This document shows, piece after piece, positions 26,000 through 37,947 of a DNA stretch of 64,000 nt. The DNA lies in the NCBI GenBank assembly GCA_934045905.1, contig OW203771.1:22886069-22950068 (forward strand). Direction: 5' to 3'. Positions within the stretch are counted from its first letter, which is position 1. The number at the start of each line of letters is the position of its first letter. A program made the position numbers and the translations under genes. Below the pieces are notes generated by a model. The model searched no databases, was not told the DNA's origin, and saw nothing but the letters and a program-made list of their open reading frames with translations. The DNA comes from Leuctra nigra (lineage: Eukaryota; Arthropoda; Insecta; Plecoptera; Leuctridae).

Positions 26000-28900
26000 A
26001 GGTGCAACTACAAGGGCAGGTGCAACTACTAACGATCTTGCTGTTATCTTCAGAAGTACGAGAGAGCTTCACCAATATTTTAAAACCTCTTCCAAATTGT
26101 ATTGATCATTATAATTGAGCTATGCTGACCTGCACCAATACACAATATTACAATTAGTTGACAATGCCGAAATTATTTCGGATATTTGCCCATACACTGG
26201 AAAAACGTCGCTCTATTGTTGACCGTTTTCCATTCTCCGGAGCCCTTTATCGCACCATCATCAACCATCATTATTTTCATTTAATTCACATTTAGATGTA
26301 AAATTAACAGGCCCAGTTGAGTTCACACAAATACAGATATACCGCCAATGGTATGCCTCACGTAACTCCAAAAACCCATTACTAAATAGCAAACGGTTGT
26401 ATCTCGTAAAATGGCTCAATTCATTTAAAAGCAGTCTGTTTTCTCTCCTGGGTATGCACCCGCACGAGCAATGCCGTCAAAAAATAAACAATTATGAATA
26501 AACTATCAACTAACAACGACCTCCAGTTGTGCTATGCAATTATTGTAGAAAATATACACACACCATGACATTTACAAGAATTTCGAAATATAGAATTTAA
26601 TAAAGTCATCCTAAACTCAAACCTCAGTGAACGCAACCCGAGTTAAATATTTCAAATCCATGGATTAACATGATGTAATTCCACATGGACGACGGCACAT
26701 GCGTATTACTGTAATGGCATTTTAATAAGCGCCGGCCAATGGCACATGCACAGCCGGCGGGGCTCTTCTGAATGAAATAACACAAAACGAATAGAATTGC
26801 GACCGCACGAAAACATAGCCCCACATCGTGAATTATTAATAAAATAATTGACAGGCCCATGTTTTGCGGTGCAGAAGCAATAAATGGTGGCAGTCGTAAA
26901 CTACAGCTTTTGTCGCAGGGTGGACATTCAATACGGCTGATGAGTTATTAACTAATATCCGTGGTTGAAACTACAATTTCACAGTTTATTGGGATCTAAT
27001 TTCCATATCGATGTCATTTTTACTTGTCTACTAATGAACGCTTATGAATTATACGATTGGGGGATGATGACGATGAGGTAACGATGAACGGTGGGATTTT
27101 GAATGTGGTGGTGGTGGCCTATTAGTAGGGAATTTTCCAAAGACCCAAAGGTAAATCATTACAAAAGACCCCCCCCCCCCCCCAACTTGTATAATTCCAT
27201 AAAGCGATGTCAAATAGATGTGTAAAAATGTTAGCAATACGCAAACTGAGTATAGATAATAAATTACCGGATTATGATGGAAGTAACGAACTATGTGGAA
27301 CCCCTAGCTAGCGCCAGTGTTGGACTATATTGACGTATTCCGCGGCACTAAATATCAATCTACAGGTAATGGGCTCCGTGGCCGGGGGTATTTGTCGTAC
27401 ATCACCCCGCCCCGCCTATAGGAATGGAGCGATGATATTTTATGATTATATTTCGCGATATATTCGACGCGGCACGGGGACATGAATAGTAAACATTCTG
27501 CATAAGCCGCGGTTGCGAAATAAAGTGGCGCCATTTGCATGATTTCAAGCTGCGCTGCGAGCATGCTTGGAATAGCGATGACTTTGGAGATCTGTTCGTA
27601 TTCGTTTTTCGAACACAAATTTCGGTTGGAATAAAAATCACAAAAGACTTCCGCTGCTTGGTGGTACATTTAGTAACATCAAAATAACCTTCAGATCGTA
27701 AATGATCAAGCTCAAGTTAAAATTCCATACTGTTACATTTTAGATTATTAATCAAAACTGTCGGTAATAAATTCTAACTCGAATATAAAATAAGCTCCCA
27801 AACTGTAGTTTTAAACTGGATTACAATATTTCGCTCCATATTCATCGATCTTCTTCAGGTAATTTGAATTTCAGGTATAAACTCAAATTAACTCCATGCA
27901 CACCAACATTTTGAAAACGACGAAATATCTCGAACAACGTTGTTTATAAGGACTTATGAAACTTTATTCACGATATTTGGCCGTTTCAATATGTTAGTGC
28001 GCGTAATAAATTGAATGTATAATTTATTTCAATCAACACATTACAAGAATATCTAGACATATTTAGGGAAATGGTGAATTACTCAAATTTTCAATTAAAA
28101 TTGTTAATGCTAAATTAGTGATAACAAATAGAAGTGAACTTGACCGTACAGTGCAGGATATTCCTATCAGTTCAAACCTTTTTAAAATTGAGTGAGTCAG
28201 AACTCCAGCAACTTCAAACTTCCACACAATCATTTCCTGGACACCCGTGAATATAGGGGTTCTCACTTTACAAACTTCCCATCAAGAAACTTCACATTTT
28301 AAAGAATCTTCCATCATTATGCGAAGAATGTGAACGACAACTCGTCCCATCCCAACACAAAGGAGCGATAAATACGAGGAATTCTTCGCCCAAAATCATC
28401 GGAGCGCAGAGTTAAATTACCCCCCCCCCCCACACTTTCAAAAAGGGACGCCTCAACTCATAAAAGTGCTCGTAACTTTTGGAAAAACCTCCCCACGGCC
28501 GACCACTTTCGCCTCAAACCCCCCCCCCCCCCCGCCCCTGGTGAAAGTGTCTGCAGATCCTTTATACTAAGGGCAAGGCTGCCCCGAGAGCGCAAAGTGC
28601 CAATGTCTTTCTGGGCCAATGCCAATCTGCCCCTCCTCCCCACCCAACACTTGAGCATCGAAAAGATGGGCCAGCGTCCAAATCTCGCACAGCTATTGCA
28701 ATGCAGTACAAAGGTCCGCGTAGGGGGCAGGGGCCAGGGGGGGGGGGGGCATTATGAATAACCAACACCAGTTTTGCGACAATGTGATACGATCGCGACG
28801 CTATGCGGATATGTGGAGGATCCGATGGGAAAATCACGCAAGGACGAGAAAAGCGCTTTTCCGTTGCGAGTTTTATGGAGTGGTGTTGAACTTTTGACTT

Positions 28901-29045
28901 TTTATACGAGATTCATTGCCGTTACCGGTTTATTTCACGTGGCTTTTCACCGATTTTGTAACACGTCAAAACCGAGTAAATCGGGATTCGATATTTTGGA
29001 AATGAATCATCGGGGTTGTCAACAAATGCGCAGTTTCTAATACAT
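26000..29045. other. Intronic sequence without recognised genes
   Basis: AT-rich, with poly(C) at 27169-27183, 28420-28431 and 28519-28533 and poly(G) at 28737-28749. Open frames are short and unremarkable. Confidence 0.6.
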
Positions 29046-29054
29046 ATACGGATT

Positions 29055-29200
29055 TAACCCGAGGGGTAAACGGGTTCGATTCTCGCGGCCGGCCGTCCTG
29101 ACCGTGGTGAGGCAAATAAATAGTCCACGACAACCTCCTCTCGAGATACTATCTATCCCCTCATCATTACCGTCTCCCAATCATCGTTAACAATACGAAG
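29055..29200 (+). repeat. Diverged tRNA-derived SINE fragment
   Basis: GGGTTCGATTCTCGCGGCC (box-B-like) is followed by GTCCTGAC, GTGGTGA and CCCTCATCATTACC, the same order as the reverse strand of the SINEs at 50622-50925 and 61397-61673. Confidence 0.6.
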
Positions 29201-29332
29201 AATAAAATGAAACTCGAAGAAAATAATACTTCAGTATTTAGATGGAGAACACATGAATCTAACCTATAGACCACCATAGTTGATTATGGAAAAATGTAAA
29301 TGTCGCATCATTATACTGACGCAGTTCCGTAA

Positions 29333-29549
29333 AAGCCCGATTTACACGGCCACATTTATTGAACAACTTCTGTCTGTGTCTGAAATCTGTGACTCTGTGT
29401 CACAGAAGTTGTTCAATAAATGTGGCCGTATAAATCGGGCTTCCAACAAGATTATTGTGTCGTGTAAATGCAACATTGTGTGAAAAAAAACCTTTGTCAA
29501 AGACTGTGTCACAGAAGTTGTTCATTGTGGCCGTGTAAATCGGGCTTAA
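29333..29549. mobile_element. Palindromic MITE with an extra copy of one end
   Basis: AAGCCCGATTTACACGGCC at 29333 pairs with GGCCGTATAAATCGGGCTT ending at 29441. A second right end, GGCCGTGTAAATCGGGCTT, ends near 29547. All three carry the CAGAAGTTGTTCA block. Confidence 0.75.
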
Positions 29550-30443
29550 TGCAGGATTCGAATCGAATCGCGTTCGATCAACGCGAAACAAAACTCCCGC
29601 CAATTACCCCGTGATTGTCATGGTTACGCGATCACACTGGGGCGTAGAAAACGCGTCTCGCAGCGTTAATTACACACGGCGACGCGTTAATTGGTATCGA
29701 GCCACTAGAGAGGGCGTGATCGGGTTACAACCCCAGGCCTGTTATCAGCGACATGATTAGTCGTCACAGGAAACCGAAGATCGTCGGTACTTGACTGCTT
29801 TCAAACAGTGTACAGGTAATACTAGCTAAATATTTTGCAGGCTTTAAACTAAATGCATGTAGTCTTTATAAATTTATAATCTACTTCTAAATATCGGTTT
29901 ATGCGATAAATAATTTGAATTAATTACCTCTGGACTCAATACACTCAATACTTTCCAAACAAGGTAGAAAGGTGCTCCAATAAGGGAAAATACAGACAGT
30001 GGACTGGAAAAAAATTAAATGTCAGTGACCGAAATAATGCGATTCAATAGATGTGTAAACCTTCCACACAGTTGACGTGTCAATCATTTAAAGAAATCAA
30101 TTGAATTCAAACTTATAACGTGGAATATAAACCCACACAAAAGGTTCTTCTTGGCGAATTCAACCCCCCCCCCCAACCCCTCACTCACGATATAGAAAAC
30201 AACGGAACAAGAACCAACAAGAGAAGGACTTTGATCTCGTTATATCGTCACATTTTTACATTTCATTTTATCAATTCACATATTCCCTACTGTTCTTGGA
30301 ATTTCCAATTTCACACAAAATGCAAACATTCAAGAAGTTGATTGATTATGAATACCAAAAATTATGTATTAGTATTATTAGTTAGTATGAATTATTAGTA
30401 TAATTAGTATAAATTACTAAAACCATTACATTTGGTAAAGTAT

Positions 30444-30645
30444 ACCCAGAAAAAAACACTCCGTGTAAAAAAGGCAGCCAAGTCTCTTTACTTAAAAAAA
30501 AATCAACACCGAAAAGGAGTGATATCAAAAAAGGAGCCAAGTCAATGACATTTCCAAATATTTAATCGTATCTTTGAAATAGAAGTATAAACACCGAGAA
30601 ATACTTTACAAAAGGACTTGGCGCATCGTTTTTTTAAAGACATCA
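30444..30645 (-). repeat. Inverted arm (left), pairs with 31350-31549
   Basis: It contains AACACTCCGTGTAAAAAAGG, GGAGTGATATCAAAAAAGGA and GGACTTGGCGCATCG, the near-identical reverse complement of the right arm. Confidence 0.85.
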
Positions 30646-31349
30646 TTCTATCCTAAAAGTGGAAAGATTATTAACAAGTAGGTAAATATTCCTCTTTTTA
30701 TTTGAGCCAGGATCTATGAATCAAGCTACTTTTGGTAATGGCTATTTTATAATTTTGTAATGGCGATAGAAGAAAGATGTCATGCTGTAATAGAAGTAAT
30801 AATAAGGGAGGTAGAATTAAATAACAAGGAAGTGGGCTCATATATATTCTTATAGCACTGTTAATATGGTGATATTAGAAGGATATCTTTTCATAATTTG
30901 ATCATGACTGAGGGAAATCATGAAAAGTTGTCAAATAATTACTAACTATTTATAGAACACTATTATATTATGGAAGTATATTATTATGGTATATATTATA
31001 CCATTATAAGGTATATATTATTATGGTTTTAATAGTTGTTCAATGTGACTTCACTGTGTACTTTGTGAAATGTATTGTTATAAAATGTGGATTAATAGAA
31101 ATGTATTTCATTGTGAGAAGGTGTAACGCATGAGACTTAATTATGTTGACCACGAAACAATAATATGAAGATAACTATTGTATATTTATTACAAATATAG
31201 GCAACAAGTTTCATCGCGTACATATTCAAATAGAAAATATTTTACAGTAGGTATGTAGGTATAATATGTAATTGAAAGTTGTGTCCCTATTATTCTAAAA
31301 ATTCTAAATTACGGTTGTATATAAATGGCATATGCTTATGAATAGAAAA

Positions 31350-31549
31350 ATGTCTTTAAAAAAACGATGCGCCAAGTCCTTTTGTAAAGTATTTCTCGGT
31401 GTTTATACTTCTATTTCAAAGATACGATTAAATATTTGGAAATGTCTTTGACTTGGCTCCTTTTTTGATATCACTCCTTTTCGGTGTTGATTTTTTTTTA
31501 AGTAAAGAGACTTGGCTGCCTTTTTTACACGGAGTGTTTTTTTCTGGGA
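31350..31549 (+). repeat. Inverted arm (right), pairs with 30444-30645
   Basis: Near-identical reverse complement of the left arm and homologous to copy 1 at about 171-395. Confidence 0.85.
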
Positions 31550-31639
31550 TATCACTTCTTTTGTTAGTTTATTCATACAGCTTGTAGCACATGTCCGAGC
31601 AAGGACTAATTTCTTAAAAAAAATACGCCTCAACCGATT

Positions 31640-32885
31640 AGGATAGGTACTAAGAAATTACAATCGGTCCAGCCGTTTTCGATATATTATAACGTTCCTT
31701 CCGGTTTTGAAATGGCGGCCGAAATTAATGTCGTCTTGAATTCATAATTATTAGTCATACTATTTCCAAAATTTGGTTGCAATCGGTACAGCCGCTTTCG
31801 ATAATGACGTCACTTCGGTTTTAACAATGGCGGCCGAAAATAATGTCGTCTTTAATTCATAATTATTAGTCCTACACATTTCCAAAATTTGGTTGCAATT
31901 GGTACAGCCGTTTTCGATATATGACGTCACTTCCGGTTTTGACAATGGCGGCCGAAAATAATGTCGTCTTTATTTCATAATTATATTAGTCCGACATAAT
32001 TCTAAAATTTGGTTGCAATCGGAACATCCGTTTTCGATATATGACGTCACTTCCGGTTTTAACAATGGCGGCCGAAATTAATGTCGTATTGAATTCATAA
32101 TTATAAGTCCTACACAATTCCAAAATTTAGTTGCAATCGGTACAGCCGTTTTCGTTATATGACGTCACTTCCGGTTTTAGAAAATGGCGGCCGAGAGCAC
32201 TGCAACCTTGAATTTATAATTATTTACAATGTATGTTTACTAAATATCTATTTAAAAGTATAAAGTGGTGAATTTAGTGTCCTTTAGAATATTAATGACG
32301 TCATTTAGCATTTTTATGACGTCATTTCCGGTATAGGTAATAAGAAAACAATCTAGTTCTATCTAGTTGATACTTCATGAATGACCTTCTGAATTCAATA
32401 GCGCTAATTTCCGTCAAATCGCTCATGCCGTTTTCAATATATGACGTCACTTCCGGTTTCATTTAGTGGTTCCTGCCGCCATTTCCGGTACCGTTAATTT
32501 GTATATTCATTTATCCCAATTGATTTTTCAAATAGATTGCAAAATGAATATACAGGAGCTAGTTCAGTGGCAATCGGTGCAGGCGTTTTCGATGTATGAC
32601 GTCACTTCCGGTTTCAGGAATGGCGGCCGAGAACACTGTGTATTGAAATTATAATTTTGTATTGTCTTTGTTACAATGTAAGATAATGATATGTGTATTT
32701 AAAGTATAATTTGATGAAATAAGCTAAATATTGCAAATGTATGACGCCACTTCCGGTTTAGAATATAAGAAAATTATATTTTAAAGTAACATACTTCATA
32801 TAGATGACCATCTAAATCGAATGGCGCTAATTTCGTTCTAATCGGTCCAGCCGTTTTTCATATATGACGTCACTTCCGGTTTAAA
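31640..32885 (+). repeat. Tandem units of about 119 bp with ETS-CRE composite
   Basis: Perfect TGACGTCACTTCCGG at 31922, 32042, 32160, 32442, 32597 and 32865, with degenerate versions near 31805, 32317 and 32742. The regular 118-120-bp spacing of the first units shows tandem origin. AATGGCGGCCGA follows several of them. Confidence 0.88.
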
Positions 32886-33394
32886 AATGGCGGCACAAAA
32901 AATCACAAGAGGCAAGGTATCATCAGACGCCAAAAGTGCACATGTGGTAAAAATTTCAGATCGATCGGTTTAGCCGTTTAGGCTGTGGCCCTGTCAACAA
33001 TGTTTCCTGATATCTGAATCATCATCAGATAGCTTTAAGAAGGGGTATAATTTCACTGTTTTCATGGCCCTCTAGCTCGCAAATGGCAAAACCTGTTGTT
33101 CCCAAATTTGGTATATGGGGTGGGGTGGGCCATAGCTCGAAATTAAGACATTTCACAACAATGTGAGATTTTCCAATTTTAAGATCCAGTAGGCCGAAAA
33201 TGCCATGTTGTTGCTTACAGTAAAAGTGTTTGGTCTGCTCCTCAGTTTATTAGGCATTTACGGTATGTTGAGTGAGTGTGAGTGTACAGTACGACTTGGC
33301 TGGGTGGAGCGACCGCTCCACTAGATGCATTTTGATAAATTTCTATAAACGCGGTTCACATACTCTCCATATGGAACATGGAATATAATCGGCC

Positions 33395-33515
33395 AACATA
33401 ATTCAAGACCGTTTCCCAATTCCATTCTGATGGAATCCGGCTCGCGGCCATGAGGATTAACATTGCATGGGATTGAATTCCATCAGAATTGGGACTTTCA
33501 ATGTTCTAGAATAAG
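33395..33515. mobile_element. Short palindromic MITE
   Basis: The blocks CAATTCCATTCTGATGGAAT, GGATTAACATTGCA and AATTCCATCAGAATTGGGA occur in mirror order. Same family as 33790-33897 and 16420-16650. Confidence 0.7.
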
Positions 33516-33529
33516 GGCTTCAACAGCTG

Positions 33530-33775
33530 ACAAACGAACTCGTATCTCTCGACGGAGGACCACGGCTGCATCGTCCCTGCCACCCTCCTCGACGCCGACA
33601 GACGGACAGAGTCGCGGCGGCGGCGGCCCCCGGTTTGACCTTGGTTGACCCTGACGTAGGTGGGTCAGGTTGGGCGCCGCGCGCGCGAAATGCTATCGAC
33701 CGGCCCGCCGAGGCCGGGCTTCGGTCGGGGGGTCGAACCCGAGCGACCCGACTCAAAAACACTACCCTGGCCTCG
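33530..33775. other. GC-rich patch
   Basis: CpG-dense block between two copies of the same short MITE. No recognised coding signature on either strand. Confidence 0.4.
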
Positions 33776-33789
33776 ATTCGATAACTTCA

Positions 33790-33897
33790 ACACAGCGGAT
33801 TCTGATGGAATCCGATTCACGGCCGTATGGATTAACATTGTACGGAGTCGAATTCCAGTAGAATTGGGAATTTGAAAGTTAGAGAATAGGGCCCCAG
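33790..33897. mobile_element. Short palindromic MITE
   Basis: TTCTGATGGAATCCGATTC, GGATTAACATTG and GAATTCCAGTAGAATTGGGA in mirror order, ending GAGAATAGGGCCCC. Confidence 0.7.
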
Positions 33898-34004
33898 ATA
33901 CTCAACACACCAAATCAATAGGGTACATACATAACATATCAACGGTAGTAAAAAATATGTTAAATAGATAACATTTATTAGCAATATCTATTTTAGGAGA
34001 ATAC

Positions 34005-34235
34005 ACTTCTGTATCTAAGAGGTAGATGGCATAAAGTCAATTCCAATAATTCGTGGTGAGCTAAAAAGAGTAAAGACAGTAATTCTGCCTTCGTCCAATC
34101 ATATTGTATTTGTGTCATAAGTCATTGGTTAAAAGAATACTTCAATATAACTGTATTTGTTGACATCAATCAAATGGTAATTGATAGAGCTTGATCACAT
34201 AATTTCAAAAGTGTGCAACGCAAAATCGCAGCGTT
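34005..34235. repeat. Dispersed repeat, same family as 41225-41445
   Basis: It opens CTTCTGTATCTAAGAGGTAG, then GGTGAGCT, then TTTGTTGACATC and GATAGAGCTTGAT, in the same order as at 41225-41445. Confidence 0.55.
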
Positions 34236-34680
34236 TCTAGGTGGCAAAAGTACAAGTTGACTTTGTGGTTACCCGAAGGGCCGAGCGTTTTGCTTTGAAA
34301 GTGCGACTTTTGAAAGCTTTTAAAACGTATAAAACTCCAATAAATGGAACCTTTCACGTAAACTACGTGGCAGTATGTCACATGACAGATTGAAATGAGT
34401 CTTTCTTGACTTTTGTAATTAATAACTAAGTAATAAACGCGTAGACATTCCAATAAACCGAGACTATCCCTGCATTCTCCCCCCCCCCCCCCCCCCCTTC
34501 TTACGTGGCGCATTATCGAGTGAGTGGGCGCAAGTTGCACTTGTGGATGCAACACCTCTTCAAACAGATGGGGAATCTACGTCCAGGAGTTGCCAGGAGC
34601 TCGTCAAGCATCCAATAAGATGTGGATACGTTGTAGTGGAAAGAACGGGGTAAAAAGTGGTACAGAGAGAGAGTAAAATG

Positions 34681-35081
34681 TGATGCGATCTGTGAGAAGG
34701 GACCTGTGGGTGAAAGAGTAAGTTTGCTGCAAAATGCAATTGTGTGTTAAAATGGCTATTATATCGATTTTCGGATTATGGCTTTATCTGATTCCGAGTG
34801 GTGTTTCCTACAATCTCTGTAAATAGGTACAAATAAAAAAAAAATCTTAAAAAATCATAAAAAAAAAAAATTTAAAAATTAAAAAAAAATTGCTTCATTT
34901 TAAATTAATTTTTCCTGCTTTTAAATTTTAGAATTATACAATTTTGAAAATATATAACTTTCCTATTTATTATCAGAATTTAATAATTTTTTTTATGATT
35001 TATTCCTAATTTTTTCCTCTTTCCAAAAAGCTGGAAATCACTATCCTTCACCCACAGGTCCCTATTCACAGATCGCATCAC
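34681..35081. repeat. Inverted repeat around an AT-rich core
   Basis: GATGCGATCTGTGAGAAGGG at about 34683 pairs with CTATTCACAGATCGCATC near 35080; the arms extend about 34 bp through ACCTGTGGGTGAA / TTCACCCACAGGT. The core is almost pure A/T. Confidence 0.75.
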
Positions 35082-35495
35082 AAATGATTTATTCCATCGA
35101 TTTTGAAACGTACCCATGAATCATTTATCGAAATCACGTCTAAAATGATTGACATCAGAATACCGCCTGAATAATTTACCTTCAATAAGATCACAAAGAG
35201 ATGCTATAATTTTATGAAAGGCATCAAAAGAGCAGCGTCTATAAAAAAAATATGAAGAACGAAAATAGCAGCTAATTGGTGGAGTTTTGAACATTTATTG
35301 AGAAGATTGCGAAGTTCTGTAAACTGTGAAGAAATAACGGTCCGCAAAAACTGATGCTGTATTCTCAATGTTTCAATAAATCCGTCATTTTCAGGTCTGT
35401 TTCTCTCCGCAGCGCTCTTGTCAACACTTCTCTAAACAATATCCCCGCCGCAGTGTTTATATACTTCCACGGACTCGCGGCTGCTGTTGGCATTG

Positions 35496-36050
35496 TCACA
35501 CGGGGTGGCGCCTATTGCCGATGTCCACACGGGGTGGCGCCTATTGCCGATGTCCACACGGGGTGGCGCCTATTGCCGATGTCCACACGGGGTGGCGCCT
35601 ATTGCCGATGTCCACACGGGGTGGCGCCTATTGCCGATGTCCACACGGGGTGGCGCCTATTGCCGATGTCCACACGGGGTGGCGCCTATTGCCGATGTCC
35701 ACACGGGGTGGCGCCTATTGCCGATGTCCACACGGGGTGGCGCCTATTGCCGATGACCACACGGGGTGGCGCCTATTGCCGATGTCCACACGGGGTGGCG
35801 CCTATTGCCGATGTCCACACGGGGTGGCGCCTATTGCCGATGTCCACACGGGGTGGCGCCTATTGCCGATGTCCACACGGGGTGGCGCCTATTGCCGATG
35901 TCCACACGGGGTGGCGCCTATTGCCGATGTCCACACGGGGTGGCGCCTATTGCCGATGTCCACACGGGGTGGCGCCTATTGCCGATGTCCACACGGGGTG
36001 GCGCCTATTGCCGATGTCCACACGGGGTGGCGCCTATTGCCGATGTCCAC
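35496..36050 (+). repeat. 29-bp minisatellite, about 19 copies
   Basis: The unit is CACACGGGGTGGCGCCTATT followed by GCCGATGTC (29 bp), nearly identical throughout; one copy has A for T at about 35756. The unit has no stop in any plus-strand frame, and 29 is not a multiple of three, so long open frames appear in all three frames. They are a composition artefact, not a gene. Confidence 0.97.
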
Positions 36051-36430
36051 ACCAGTTGGCGCCACATCGCCAGTCATATCGCATTGGCATTGGGGAAAGA
36101 GCAGGATGACGTTTAGCATGCGGCGGGAAAAAGTTGGTGAACATAGTTCTGTCTAGGAACAGATATGAGAAGAGAAGCCATCTCAAAATAGCATCCATAC
36201 AACATTTAAATGAAGAAATTAAATAAGTTACGATGTCTGTTTTGGTTATGATGACAGTCAAGTAAATAACCTTCGAATGACAAGTCAGTATAATACACAA
36301 GGAGAAGGGCATCAACGGGAGAAGGTAAATAATTCCATATTATTTATGGCTCCATTTGTTTGGGAAATTTGGACGACATTATCGATTCAATATGTATTAA
36401 AATAGGACCATAAATTTTTTTTGATGAATC

Positions 36431-37196
36431 CCCACGGTCATCCGACGTGCTCGACGTCGGCGTCGGACCGACGTGAACGCGTCTCAACACGACGACGTCC
36501 TCCCCCGGCCATCCGACGTGCTCGACGTTACGACGTCCTCCCCCGGCCATCCGATGTGCTCGACGTTGACGTCGGCCCGACGTGAACGCTTCTCAACACG
36601 ACGACGTCCTCCCCCGGCCATCCGACGTGCTCGACGTCGACGTCGGCCCGACGTGAACGCTTCTCAACACGACGACGTCCTCGCCCGGCCATCCGACGTG
36701 CTCGACGTCGACGTCGGCCCGACGTGAACGCTTCTCAACACGACGACGTCCTCGCCCGGCCATCCGACGTGCTCGACGTCAACGTCGGACCGACGTGAAC
36801 GCGTCTAACACGACGGCGTCGTCGCGCGTCTACCCCGGTCATCCGACGTGCTCGACGTTGACGTCGGCCCGACGTGAACGCTTCTCAACACGACGACGTC
36901 CTCCCCCGGCCATCCGACGTGCTCGACGTTGACGTCGGACCGACGTGAACGCTTCTCAACACGACGACGTCCTCCCCCGGCCATCCGACGTGCTCGACGT
37001 TGACGTCGGACCGACGTGAACGCTTCTCAACACGACGACGTCCTCCCCCGGCCATCCGACGTGCTCGACGTTGACGTCGGACCGACGTGAACGCTTCTCA
37101 ACACGACGACGTCCTCCCCCGGCCATCCGACGTGCTCCCCCGGCCATCCGACGTGCTCGACGTCGACCCGACGTGAACGCTTCTCAACACGACGAC
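36431..37196. repeat. 71-bp CpG-rich tandem array, about 11 copies
   Basis: Units read CCCCCGGCCATCCGACGTGC, then TCGACGTTGACGTCGG, then CCGACGTGAACGCTTCTC and AACACGACGACGTCCT. Period 71 bp was checked at 36841/36912 and 36901/36972. A truncated unit lies near 36515-36545. GACGTC and ACGT palindromes occur several times per unit. Confidence 0.95.
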
Positions 37197-37199
37197 GTC

Positions 37200-37930
37200 T
37201 AATTGCAGCGAGCGTCGCCGAGCGCGGCGTCGCCGGAGTGGGGGGAGTGATCGATAAAAAGGTCAAGCCAGTTTACCAGCGCGCTCGCTCTCTCTCTCTC
37301 CATCGCTGTCGCACTCGCACGCCAAGGCAGTCGTCTCGCTCCCGCGTCTAATATATTAGCCTCATTGACCTACAATATAGCCCGGGGGGAGGGGGATGCA
37401 AAATACAAAGTTCAGCGGGGTTTTGTTTCGTGGCGAGGAGCAATGGACACGATTCTGTTCGGCCGCGAAACCAATTAGATTTTAATTCCGAGGGGCAGCG
37501 CGCACATTCTGATTAAAAACAGTAATCCGCGTTTCTCCGGATACCCTGGAAAACGGCACCGAACTGTGGCACGAACTTGATTACAGGGAAAAGTCTTGTA
37601 AAAGACCGCCGAAGAGTTTTGCTCGATACCAGTGAGAAAATGTGCCAATATAACTGTTTAAACATTGTGCTTTTCAATTATGAGGGTATTGGTTGCCGAT
37701 TTTTTTGTATTTTTTCGATAACAATCGTGAAATCGTTCGGGTGGAGAACTAGAGAACCTCAAACTATTGAAAAACAATATCAAAATTGTGTGTACGAGCC
37801 ATGTGTAGGTCGTTCTCAAACATTTCAAGACGAAGAGGTCGTATAACCCAGTGTATATATTAATTAATATATATTTTTTTATTATTATTTATTTTAACAT
37901 TACTGTTAAACACATCACTGACATGACATC
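37200..37930. other. Intronic spacer between two 71-bp arrays
   Basis: It begins with a CpG-rich patch and a CTCTCTCTCTC run near 37288 and then becomes AT-rich. No gene recognised. Confidence 0.55.
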
Positions 37931-37947
37931 ACATCACTGACTGACTA

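Larger units (their letters stand above)
30444..33324 (+). mobile_element. Large repeat element, copy 2 (with inverted arms)
   Basis: From about 31190 it aligns with copy 1 (1-1614) and ends in the same hairpin and CTAG (33304-33324). It additionally has an inverted duplicate of the 31350-31549 segment at 30444-30645, so that about 200-bp arms flank about 700 bp of AT-rich spacer. No open frame resembles a transposase, Rep/helicase or reverse transcriptase. Confidence 0.7.

Noticed and set aside
35496..36050. 29-bp repeats as a CRISPR array
   Set aside because: Units are contiguous with no unique spacers, and the context is a eukaryotic intron.
35354..36156. Open frames of 251, 213 and 116 codons on the plus strand
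   Set aside because: All are generated by the stop-free 29-bp repeat in three frames; no gene context.
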